Assembly: GCA_977006965.1 (NCBI GenBank) | Contig: OZ345384.1 | Span: 1,736,001 to 1,800,000, forward strand | Source of the DNA: Phymatolithon calcareum | Taxonomy: Eukaryota > Rhodophyta > Florideophyceae > Hapalidiales | DNA: 64,000 bases | Reading direction: 5' to 3' | Shown: positions 42,205-52,309 of the stretch, piece by piece | Layout of the letters: each line of letters begins with the position of its first letter | How positions within the stretch are numbered: the stretch's first letter is position 1 | Translations under genes and position numbers: made by a program | The notes under the pieces: generated by a model | Told to the model about the DNA's origin: nothing | Database searches by the model: none | What the model saw: the letters and a program-made list of their open reading frames with translations, nothing else

Positions 42205-45200
42205 ATGGAAATCGTCGGCGGCGTATCGTCCGTAATTGGCATCATCGCGCAAGTGCGTTATGCTGTAAATAGCATCAAGTCGCGAATTGGCAACGTTAAG
42301 CGTGGACGAGGCACCTTCCAAGGGTTGACCGATGATCTGGACAAGTTGATGGGACAAATAGGAGCTGTGGAGACATATGTTGGATCGGCGCCAGCGTCCG
42401 CCCCTACTCGCATCCGTTCTGCCTTTCTGGAAGACGTTAAGACTGTGCGCGATATTCTGAATAAATGCGACTCTACGTTGGAGGAAGGTTGCAGAAATGC
42501 TTTTAAGGGAAGTGCTGGTGGTGCATCTTCTAAAGTCAAGTCTTTGTTTCGGCGAATAACCCGAGCCACAGCTTTAAGCGAGACCATGAAGGACGTGCAA
42601 CAGCAAGTGCAAATCGCGTCGACCAAGCTGGAAAATGTGATTGGAACGTTCGTGACAGAAGAGAACATTCAAGAACGGCATGATGTGGTTGTAACCAAGT
42701 TCGACAACATGGAAGAGAACATTACTGCCAAGCTGGACAACATGGGAATAAGCGGTAGTGAAAAAGAAGAGTATCGAGTGAGAGGAAGCACGCCGGCACT
42801 CCCCCAGGGTACAATCTTGAACTTTGATGCAAAAGATGAAGATGGAAAACCGTGTACTCCCGAAGGAATTTTGAAGGAATCCATTTTATCTCTGGACTGT
42901 TCGTCCACAGTGACTGCGGCGACCGGAACGAGTACTGGTGGGGTCATTACGCCTGCGCACGGTGTTCTTGGAATGGCGGGAGTTGGGAAGACAATTGCTT
43001 TGCAAGGACTTGCGTTTGATGACGACATTCGCAAGCGTTTTCCGGACGGAGTTCAATACATGGCTCTAGGTCAAAAAGCAACATTCCTAACGACAAGAGG
43101 AGGAATCGCGAGAATAATGCGTCGTACGGGGTCGTCGGTTTCTGCGTGTGCGGTGGAGCAGTTCGAGTCGCTCCCGGAAGTTATTGATGACGCGGTGTCG
43201 TGGTTTGATGGGAAAATTTGTCTTTTTCTTGTGGACGACCTGTGGCCTACGGACGAGAACGAAACCGGGTTGTTGCGTGATATTAGCCAGCTGTTGAGGA
43301 GCTGTGCGGAGAGCCGGATGGCAATAACGACTAGGAGCACATATATAGCGTATTCTGCTGGGCGCCGTGTGGACTTCTCGCCAAGAGATGCACTAGGGGA
43401 TGTATCTGTGAGGATGTTCATGACACACGCGAAACAAGATGCTGCGAAGTACGGACTTCCAGAACTCACCGGCGACCTGAGAATAAGTATTGAGAGGATC
43501 TTAAAGCGTTGCGGCGGGTTGCCGATAGCGCTGGGAGTTGCAGGAAGCGCAGTTGGGTTCCTCGCAAGTGAAGATGGAGATTTTGAAGGTGCATGTGGTG
43601 AGTATGCTTCACTGCTGGAGAAACAGAGCATTGAACTTGGCGAAAAGCAAGGTCCAGGAGGCCGGAGCTTGAACGCAGAACTCATCCTGAGCCTTAAAAT
43701 CGTGGAAGCTGGATTTGTAAAGCTGCAGAGAACACATGGTGTTGTGGTGGATCACACGATCGCCGATCTGTACACAAGTCTGTGCGTGGTACGAAACCAG
43801 GGTTGGGTTCCAATGTCAGTCTTGAGTCGAATGTGGAAGGTGGAAAAGGCTTTTGCTTTGGCAGTCGTGCGCCTTCTCAGCGGGTTGAGTCTTTGCAAGC
43901 TGACGTTTCGGGAAGATGGAGAAGGTCGGGGGAAAGAAGGTGGTGTTATGCTGCACGATCTACAATTGGACTTTTGTAGACGACAGGCGGAAATAGTGAA
44001 GACAAGCTCGGTATGGCACGTACAACTTCTGAACGGATATCTGGCACCGAAAGCAAGCACATGTGAAGATTCAGTGATTGCAGATGAAGGTGACTCATTT
44101 GAACGAAAGTTGTTGGAGGAGAAACCGAGACCGTGGTGGTCCGTGGGAGAGGACGGATATATTGTTATGGAACTTGGGAGACACCTGGTGTGTGCAGATT
44201 TGATGATGGAGCTTGGGGCTCTTTTGTTGGATGCGCGTTGGACATATGCACGTGGTAAGATGGGTGGGATGTTGGGACTGAAATCAGAATTTGACTGTCT
44301 GCTGAGGCTTGGGGACGAAGTTATTCCACGAAGAGTGAGACAGAGCTTCGAATTGCTTTGGAAAGCGATACAATTGTCGTGGGGAGGAGTAACGGAAGGA
44401 CAGCGACCGTTTCTGTTCCAAATGTGCGGACGGCTGTTCAATATAAGGACGGAGAACGCAATTGTAGACGCGTACTTGAAAAGCGTGGAATTGCACACAC
44501 CAAAGCCGTACTTGCGACCGGTGAACGCGTTTTTCCCAGATCCGGGCAACGCGCAGATCATGGAGATCGCCGTGCGAGGAGTGTGCCGGACAGTTGATTG
44601 TTCTCCGTGTGGACGTTTCGTCGCATCAGGAGCAGGCAGTGATGTTGTAGTCGCAGATGCGTCGACGGGTGACATACTGAAGCGGCTGAAAGGACACACT
44701 GCTGATGTAATATGCGTATCGTTTGCTGCTGGATCAAAAACAATTGTGTCTCTGTCGAATGACAAATCGATCGCAGTGTGGGAATGGGAGACATGTGATT
44801 CGCCAGTGCGTGTTCTTGAAGGGCACAGCGCGTGGGTGAACGATGTTGCTGTGAGCAGCGATTGCGAGAAGATTTTTTCGTGCGCTCTGGATGGTACGTT
44901 AACGGTTTGGGAGGTGAGCAGCGGTGTACAGATTGGAGAATTCCTAGAGCAGTGCCCTCTTCGCTGTGTTGCGGTTTCGAATGACGACCAATCGGTTGCA
45001 ATCGGTCTGGATGATGGAACACTGAAAGTACTGGACGTTTGCACGGGGAATTCTATTTTCGAAGATGCGGACGCGCACGGAGATGCCATAAATTCTGTTG
45101 CATTCAGTGGGACGGGCCAACGGTTGGTGACGGGGTCATGGGACAATACAATTCGTGTATGGGACACGGGGGCATGGACGAGTATCGGTAAGCCGTTTGA

Positions 45201-46299
45201 AGGACACACAAATTTGGTGGTGTGTGTTAGATTCAGTCCTGATGGACGTCAAATTGCATCAACATCTAATGATGGCAGTGTTCGGTTGTGGGACGCTAAC
45301 AGTGGGAGAAGTACGTGGACATCCGGAAGTGTGCACGGTTGCGTGGCAAGTGTTGCGTTTTCTCCTAACGGGGGAACAATAATTTCGGCGTCTTGGGAAG
45401 GTACTGTACGCATTTGGGACACACGCGTGGAAGCGGAAGCAAGTGAGTTTGAACATGGACATTCCGGACCGGTGTGGGACGTTGCGTTAAGCCATGACGG
45501 TCTTCGAATTGCGTCTGGGTCGAGAGATGGAACGGTACGTTTGTGGGACTCGGGTACGGGCAATCAGATTGGTGGCGCAATGGAAGGGCACACAGAATGG
45601 GTGAGTTGTGTTTCGTTCAGTCATGACGGGCGACAGGTGGTCTCCGGTTCATATGACAAAACTGTTCGAGTGTGGAACACAGAGACGTGCAATCAAATTG
45701 GGAACGCTCTTCAAGGTCACAGAGATGGGGTGTGCTGTGTTTCGTTCAGCTCGGATGGTCAACGGATTGTTTCAGGATCCTGGGACGAAACTGTTCGCAT
45801 TTGGGACGTCGAATCAGGAATGCAAATCGGAGATGCCTTGAACGAGTACGAAGCACATCTTGCGGTATCTGAAAGCGGTGACGGATCGCACGTTGTGTCC
45901 CGAGACGATAATGGCGTAGTCATGATTTGGAATCGAAACACGCGAAACTGTATTTGGAAATCGGACCAAGGATCGGGTGATTCTCAAGATGAAACGTCAA
46001 GCGAGCATGGCAGGGACACTAAATATGAAGTGACGGACAGGGAAGCGGAGGAGATTATTCGGAGTTGTGGCCAGCAAACGCCGCATGTATGGCCGAATTC
46101 TTTCCCCGCATATACGGCAGAAGCATACAGCCGTAAATACTCGGTTTACGCGAACGTACCCGCAGAAGACACGTTGCTTGGGAATTTCCCGTTCTCTCAT
46201 CGTTCCTCCTGGGAATACAATGAAGCAAGCAAAGTGTTTGTTGGTGGACTGCAGAGTGGGGCAGTCGCTATATGTCATTTAATTGTGAAAGATGAATAA
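42205..46299 (+). CDS. NB-ARC/WD40 STAND-type receptor-like protein, 1364 aa
   Basis: STAND NTPases act as nucleotide-switched sensors in apoptosis and immunity; this one has APAF1/fungal-NLR-like architecture. ATG 42205 is chosen because it is conserved in the broken paralogue (19994) and follows the same GTCGAC context. The first 240 residues are helical (SVIGIIAQVRYAVNSIKSRI). NB-ARC: P-loop GMAGVGKTIALQGL near 255, Walker B CLFLVDDLWP near 337, sensor-type MAITTRS near 371, and CGGLPIALGVAGSAVG near 437. A helical linker (437-790) follows. Then come about eleven WD40 repeats (795-1270), e.g. SGSWDETVRIWDVESGMQIG, and a short conserved tail. No intron or stop over 4.1 kb. AATAAATAAAG lies at the stop. 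A young gypsy element ends 180 bp upstream. The ligand is unknown. Confidence 0.9.
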   Translation: MEIVGGVSSVIGIIAQVRYAVNSIKSRIGNVKRGRGTFQGLTDDLDKLMGQIGAVETYVGSAPASAPTRIRSAFLEDVKTVRDILNKCDSTLEEGCRNAFKGSAGGASSKVKSLFRRITRATALSETMKDVQQQVQIASTKLENVIGTFVTEENIQERHDVVVTKFDNMEENITAKLDNMGISGSEKEEYRVRGSTPALPQGTILNFDAKDEDGKPCTPEGILKESILSLDCSSTVTAATGTSTGGVITPAHGVLGMAGVGKTIALQGLAFDDDIRKRFPDGVQYMALGQKATFLTTRGGIARIMRRTGSSVSACAVEQFESLPEVIDDAVSWFDGKICLFLVDDLWPTDENETGLLRDISQLLRSCAESRMAITTRSTYIAYSAGRRVDFSPRDALGDVSVRMFMTHAKQDAAKYGLPELTGDLRISIERILKRCGGLPIALGVAGSAVGFLASEDGDFEGACGEYASLLEKQSIELGEKQGPGGRSLNAELILSLKIVEAGFVKLQRTHGVVVDHTIADLYTSLCVVRNQGWVPMSVLSRMWKVEKAFALAVVRLLSGLSLCKLTFREDGEGRGKEGGVMLHDLQLDFCRRQAEIVKTSSVWHVQLLNGYLAPKASTCEDSVIADEGDSFERKLLEEKPRPWWSVGEDGYIVMELGRHLVCADLMMELGALLLDARWTYARGKMGGMLGLKSEFDCLLRLGDEVIPRRVRQSFELLWKAIQLSWGGVTEGQRPFLFQMCGRLFNIRTENAIVDAYLKSVELHTPKPYLRPVNAFFPDPGNAQIMEIAVRGVCRTVDCSPCGRFVASGAGSDVVVADASTGDILKRLKGHTADVICVSFAAGSKTIVSLSNDKSIAVWEWETCDSPVRVLEGHSAWVNDVAVSSDCEKIFSCALDGTLTVWEVSSGVQIGEFLEQCPLRCVAVSNDDQSVAIGLDDGTLKVLDVCTGNSIFEDADAHGDAINSVAFSGTGQRLVTGSWDNTIRVWDTGAWTSIGKPFEGHTNLVVCVRFSPDGRQIASTSNDGSVRLWDANSGRSTWTSGSVHGCVASVAFSPNGGTIISASWEGTVRIWDTRVEAEASEFEHGHSGPVWDVALSHDGLRIASGSRDGTVRLWDSGTGNQIGGAMEGHTEWVSCVSFSHDGRQVVSGSYDKTVRVWNTETCNQIGNALQGHRDGVCCVSFSSDGQRIVSGSWDETVRIWDVESGMQIGDALNEYEAHLAVSESGDGSHVVSRDDNGVVMIWNRNTRNCIWKSDQGSGDSQDETSSEHGRDTKYEVTDREAEEIIRSCGQQTPHVWPNSFPAYTAEAYSRKYSVYANVPAEDTLLGNFPFSHRSSWEYNEASKVFVGGLQSGAVAICHLIVKDE

Positions 46300-48336
46300 A
46301 TAAAGACTGCAGCACCTCCGTTTCGCATCGGCGCTATGCGTAAAAATATCGTTTGTCTCCTGTCATCCGTGAACGGTTCCAACACTCGAACGATTTTCAA
46401 CTTAAGCATAACACGACATTAGTTTGACACCGAAGAAAGACAAGTTCAGTGAAGCAGTTCCACATGTTGGGCGCACTACGCAACCTCCCATTTACAAATT
46501 CTGTCGCACTGTTGTCCATGTCGTGCCTTCCTCAGTCTCCTGTGCAGATGATTATTTTGCGCCCATTCAACAAGAAATACAAAAAGCCTGCGTCAACCCA
46601 TTCCACAGCACAGCAACTCATCATACTGGTGGCGCGCAATGCCAAATGCCTCGCCAACCTTCGAACACGCGAGTTGTCACCTCGCGAAAGACAAGCATGA
46701 GGTCTTGATTCGTGTCGCAAATGAGCCATCTCGTCAAAAATTAACGTACACTGCACCAACTGAGGCTCATCGACCGGAACAGCTTTGCTCTTCTCGCCAC
46801 CGGCTGCACACTCTCCGTCCCTACCATCGCAACACCCTCCGCCAAACTTCCACCACCGCCTCCCGTCGCGCGTCCATGCCCATCTTGAACTTGTTCTCCG
46901 CCATGGCTGCCTCGTATGCTACTATGGCCGTCCACAACCCTGCCCGCTGTGAACCAGGTGCCCCGGTGGCGCGGCCCAATTCAAATCGATAGCGGTTCAT
47001 CCCACCACGCCAGTGCGCCGAACAAGTTGGCGTCACGCAGACGCATCATGCTTCCGCACCGCTTCGCCCTCTACATCGCGCCAATCCGTAGACCACAAAC
47101 ACGCAAGCGCATCTTTCACGCTCACATTGGCATGCCATAGCACCAGCACGACCTTTTCATTTTCGCCCACATTGATTTGCCCGTCTTGAACCCCTGGCAC
47201 AAATTGTCTTCAACGATGTCACGTCGCGCCACGGCCGCGTCGCGTCCATTTTCAGAGCGGGATCCACGCTTACACATCGCCATGCAGAGCGGAAGGCAAA
47301 CGTGGCGGCAGTGCGTGGCGTGCACCTGTCGCCGACCATCAGCAGAAGCACGTTACTTTCACGGGACGGTCGGAAACAACAACGTTCGGATGCAATTAGG
47401 CGCCAGACTTGCTTTAGGGGTTGGAAACACTTCCGTGCCGTACTAGAACAGAAACAGCGCCTTCATTTCTAGCGATACATATCCAATCGGCTTGGCATCT
47501 TATTCGCGCTTGTGGCATGTAGAATGGCGGAGAAGGAAGTGGAAGAATGCTAAGAACTCTAAATTCAAGGCACAGCGACGGATTATTGCCCTCTGGACAG
47601 ATGCGCTGCTTAGACGTCGGGATTAAGAACGAATTAGTTATGCGGAATATATTTGGTCTGCGGTTAGACGCGTTCCCAGCAAATCGCTCGCAACTGCAAA
47701 GCTTTACAGATGCGTTTCCCAGAAGCGAAACCATCATCAAACTCACTTAACACCCCAGGGTTGCTCACATGGAAAAAACCTGTCTAATAGGAATTCCAAA
47801 ACCACAGAAGAGTCTGCTCGGTAAAATAGCTAGACAATTACGTTGTTAGCCGTCACGCAATCCTCGGCGGAGATAAAAAGGAGTTACAAAAAATTGAACA
47901 GACTTTTGCCCTTTTGCAAAGATGGACCGCACATGACGAGCTCGCTGGCTCACTTACTCCCTTCGCCGATGGCATGCATGATAAACATGCACAGCGCTTA
48001 GAAACAGTTCATACTCCACCTCCAACCGCTTGCGATGGGTCGATTGTCGTCCTCCTGGAAAACAAGGAACGCAGAAGAAAGATTTCAGCGATTAGTTAGC
48101 AATTGCAATCCGACACGACAGCAGCAGAAGTGTTATCAAAACGAAAAAGGTTTCCTTACCAAAACCTAGGCGTCCTAAAGCAGCGGTAAAAAACAAAATC
48201 ACAACATGAAAAGTAGAGGAGTCAGACGGAGCGGAGGAACACAAACAAGAACGTATAGACAATACGTGGTTGGTAACGTATCAAATGGTGCCATCATCAG
48301 AGCCACTGGCGTAGCTTTCTCCATCCGGAGCAATCC
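46300..48336. other. No clear gene; first ~380 bp shared with the paralogue's 3' flank
   Basis: 46300-46680 corresponds to 23427-23810. Further on, minus-strand frames (46741-47410) show GC-rich, mutually frameshifted segments such as RATGAPGSQRAGLWTAIVAY and WAKMKRSCWCYGMPM, which look like a decayed gene that I cannot identify. Confidence 0.4.
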
Positions 48337-49203
48337 TCACCACCCAAACAGGTCCATGATGACCGCGATTGGACTCCGCCTCTTCACTTTATCGTGCGAC
48401 ACGACTTCGTATCTTCGCACAGTGAGATCATGACCGTCGGTGACAACCATGTCCATTTTGGGATACCTAAAACTAGCACTTTCAGTCTCTCCCGGAACTG
48501 GGAGCCTCATAACCCTTTCCATAGTGGCAAGCGAAAACACCGACACACTGCAATCGTCAGCCGTCACGGTTAGATACTGGCCGTCCGTGCACACTTCAGT
48601 AGACTTTGCCACGGCTCCCAACGGTAGTTTCTTTTCAAGCTTTCCACTGTGCACGTCCCAAACAGATACGACCTGCTCATCGGTAGGAGAAGAAATGGCC
48701 GAGATAACAACGTTGCTACTGTCTCCAGCGTACCGCGCAACCTTGACGGAAGTTTTCTTGTTGCCGTCCGACCGCGAAAGCAACGCAATAGGGGATGTGT
48801 CACCGGAAGCCACATCATAGATGCGAATGTCAGGGGTATTGCCCGCCATAAGCAAACGAGATCCATCCGGGGAAAATGCGGTCGATTTGCAAAAGTGCGG
48901 CTGAGTGAGAACGGCTTTGCAATCTCCGGTGACAGCGTCCCACAGACGGGCAGTGAAATCGGCACCAGCAGTGGCTGCGTGCGAAGCGTCCGATGAAACG
49001 CAGGCCCTCCATACGGCGCCTTTATGCCCCACAAAACTTCCAATCTAGTCCCCCGATACTCCGTCGCGAAGCATATGCGTGCCGTCCAAGCACGCCGATA
49101 TCATAAATGTGCCGCCAGGCGTCGGAGGGGAGTATTGCAACTCCACTACGCCGTGGTTGTGGCCAGGGCACACAACCAGCATCTGTCGCACTGATGCGCA
49201 CAT
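48337..49203 (-). pseudogene. STRAP-like (UNRIP) WD40 gene with one in-frame TAG
   Basis: STRAP is a seven-bladed WD40 adaptor of the SMN complex and TGF-beta signalling. From ATG 49203 the frame reads CPGHNHGVVELQYSPPTPGG, FMISACLDGTHMLRDGVSGD, a TAG at 49045-49047, then IGSFVGHKGAVWRACVSSDA, AATAGADFTARLWDAVTGDC, FSPDGSRLLMAGNTPDIRIY and on to TGA 48337. In STRAP proteins the stop position is a conserved Trp (GDWIGTF.GHKGAVW), so TGG to TAG explains it. Apart from this the frame is open. The C-terminus is a little short and lacks the last blade (PIHCVRFSPDG region). Its first 170 bp recur in copy A with the same TAG, so the stop predates the duplication. A solo LTR lies 26 bp upstream. Confidence 0.8.
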
Positions 49204-49224
49204 TGTGCCGCACAAACTTCGTGG

Positions 49225-50091
49225 GGTTTGTCGCGCGTACCAGTGCGAGCGTCTTCCAGCAACAGAAACAGGGCAGCAGCCCAACCGCGAACAACAGCCG
49301 CGAGTTTAACTTAACGTAACAGTTTCACAAACCGGGCGAGCAGCCCGATACCACTTCACAACAACAACCGACCGACACAGATTGATAAACACAACAGCAA
49401 CCGACCAATACAGATCGATAGAACAGCAGTAGAACCAACACCTTCCGGTTCCCCTTTTCTTGTTCTAGCCCGTCCATGGTCCGGGCTTAAATACTCCACA
49501 CCCACAACACGCGGGGAACTGCCCCGGCATCCTTCAGGGGTATGGCAGCGGTCGCGTGAGCGCACAGCGACCGCACCAGAGCGACAAACATGTGCTCAAA
49601 ACATCCCGTGCGCCATGGAAACACCAGCCGGAAATCACCTTCCGGTACCCAATTCAGGGTCACTGGCGGGCGCGGTCGACACGCGCGCCGCCCATTAAAT
49701 ACTCTTGTAAACGACCGTGAAACTCACGTCGCCATCGCGCCACTGCTGTGAGCGCGAGCACCGCCTCTTGCAAGATTCTCCATATCTGCGCCCAATGCTC
49801 CTCAGACCACCACGCCCAATTCACTGTATCCGTCCGCCTTGCGCATCCCAAGCCGTCATTCCCGCATACCGCGGCCGTCCACACGCCACCTCGCGTATGC
49901 CACTTGCAGGGAAGCCACGAGTAAATTGTCGCGACAGCAAGCGCGGGGAATCGCGGTTCGCAACCAAAGTCCATACGAGAGCAATTCCAACAGTTCCATG
50001 ATTCGAATGACCGTTAACCGCTCGATTGACACGTATGGCACCCGCGACAGCCTTGCTTACATGTACCAGGTTTCTTCTACGCAACAGGTTC
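49225..50091. mobile_element. Solo LTR related to gypsy element 2, 859 bp, with GGTT target duplication
   Basis: The LTR proper is 49229-50087, TGTCGCGCG...CGCAACA, clearly related along its length to the 803-bp LTRs of the element at 55695-62654 (shared blocks include AGCCCGTCCATGGTCC and ACACGCGGGGAACTGCCCCG). GGTT flanks it on both sides, and copy A has the empty site with one GGTT. A full element was therefore reduced to a solo LTR by recombination. Confidence 0.9.
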
Positions 50092-50721
50092 AAACTTTGA
50101 GATCGAACATGATAGAGCGCGTTAGATCCGACAACCGATGTGTTTGGGAATCGTGTATCGCTGTCGATCCGATTCGCATTGATTCAGGTGCTATGATACA
50201 ATTAGGATCTTTGATCCAAAGACCTCACGACTTTTGATCATGCATCCTAAACTCTTATCTACAATATCAGCTCACTCGTTGAGCTGAGCACCATAATTTC
50301 TGCAAAGGGAAAACACAAGAAACAGGAACACGTAGAGACTGGTTAAGTGATTTTGTATATTGAATATTTATTCTAATAAAAATTTTATAAATCAGTTTTG
50401 GCAAGATGCCGTCAACTTGACAGGGACGGAGCGCCTTTCAAACTGCTCCTGCTGTCGTACTCTCTTTGTTTGTGTTGAAGGTTAGGAGTTATCGCAGCGG
50501 ACACGATGCAGGAAACGATTTCGCTTAAGTTTGCTCCATAGAGAGCACTCCAAAAATTTAGGTCCATTCCTGGAGCCCGTTAGCCGCCTCGACGCATCAA
50601 GCACCGGTAGTAGATTACACTACAGTACTTGCAAAAAACGAACAAATATACACAAAATGCACGAAGACAACTACGTACTACGCAACAGCCGTCTCCTTTT
50701 CCGCCTTTCCGCGCATGTTGT

Positions 50722-52309
50722 TCAAATGCAACGAAACGCCAAAGTAATACTGTACGCCACATAAATTAGGAACACCTTCATACACAACGTTGCACATCCC
50801 CATTTCTGAAGCACCGTTGGCACAACCATCAGTAATCCCCACACGTACGCCCACACAACATTCACCGCAAAAAACGTCTTCGTGCGAGTCGGGTGCAAAC
50901 AATGGATCTGCACAACGACAAACGACAGCATGGCAAATCCAAAGAACAGCGCGCACGTGACCGCCGTTGACGGTCGCAGGTAATGCACGTAGAACAGGAC
51001 GATATTCCAGTAGCTCAGAAATCTTACAAAAGCGTCATTGGTTTTCGCCAACGTTTCACAAAACTGGTATCCCCTCACCGTCAATTCAGCGCCCGCTGTG
51101 CTGTGCTGCAGAATCTTTCCTTTCCGGGGACTTCCTCGAAAATGCAGACGGCAAGCGCCGGGAGTAGCGCAATCGATTGAAAGTCAATTATTTTGTCCAC
51201 CGGCGAACCGTCCGGTCACTTTTCCGTCAGGTTTGGCGTACTTGAACGCATTAGCGGACGTTTGTACGAAACCGAACGGAATATGAGGACCACTTGGATT
51301 GCAATGGAAAACCTCAAAAAGGAAGCCCGCGACTCTCCTCGTTGGTGCATAAACCTTCGGCACTTAATGAGGTGCCGTCAAACATCACGGTAACCTGTCG
51401 CGCCGCGTACGCATCGCGCATGTCGGAGCGGTACACGGGCACACAATCTTCATCGCCCACTCCATGGACAATGACGCGATAAATCACCTGCCAACCAAAC
51501 ACGCGACGCCACACGGGATAGATGCACGAGTCAGTAATTTTCCAAACAGAACCCGATGGACAGAGAAAGAAAAAACGGCTGTACAGTATAAAGAAAGAGG
51601 AGGACACATACAAAAAACACCTTGCGCCGTTGTTTCCTCATGCCGTTCATCGGCCCCCAAAACCTTAGAATTCGGCCCGAATCCGAATCGGATAAAAAAG
51701 CGTGCAGCACAACGGGGACAGCCACAAGTTGAGTCTTCCTCTCTTCGCTTCCGTCCGCCCCCTACGATTCCGCAGCACGCGTTCAATAACGACGTCATCC
51801 TTCCACAACATTCTGCCCACCATGAATTCTCCATATCCCAAAACGCTGCATTGATTCACATCCTCGCTCTGTCCAGGGCGCGACTACAGCGCCATACAGT
51901 ACATCGTTTCGTCGCGCGGGACGTGACACGGGGCGACGAACCCAGGGTCGGGGTCATGATATACCACCTCCGTGCCTCTCAGTTCTGCCCATGCACCCGA
52001 TGTGCCGCTGGTGCGGAATAACACTGCTAACGGACACACGCGACGACCGCGAAGTGCGCAGCCGGACACGCGTACCTCGACATATTGCTTCCTTTCCGGC
52101 TGTTTCCCTTCGGCGCAGTCGGCGCAACGCTCCGGCGCTTGGAGGGCTTGCGTGAGGTTGCTATTGTTGCGGAGGCGCATGCTGTCGTGCAGCGCAGGTT
52201 TGAACTGTTGATGGATTACCAGCGTAAACGGCATGCATGTGCGTTGAGCAACGGTCGATTCAGGTGGTTGGGAGAGAGCACCATATTGGTGCATGCAATG
52301 CATGTCCAA
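50722..52309 (-). pseudogene. Decayed gene for an unidentified membrane protein (copy B)
   Basis: Same gene as at 32288-33807. Here the 3' half is better kept: a single frame of 120 codons (51084 to 50722) reads GYQFCETLAKTNDAFVRFLS through at least three hydrophobic helices (VTCALFFGFAMLSFVVV, FFAVNVVWAYVWGLLMVVP, CMKVFLIYVAYSITLAF). The shared TGA (51184-51186 region) and shared TAG (51884-51886) predate the duplication. An extra T near 51315 shifts the frame only in this copy. The N-terminal block contains CADCAEGKQPERKQYVEVRV and GAWAELRGTEVVYHDPDPGF. Family unknown; a multi-pass membrane protein with a Cys-containing N-terminal domain. Confidence 0.5.

Noticed and set aside
43752-45209. 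485-codon open frame antisense to the NB-ARC/WD40 gene
   Set aside because: It has no known motif, and it lies opposite a gene with clear domains and paralogue conservation; a shadow of biased codon use.
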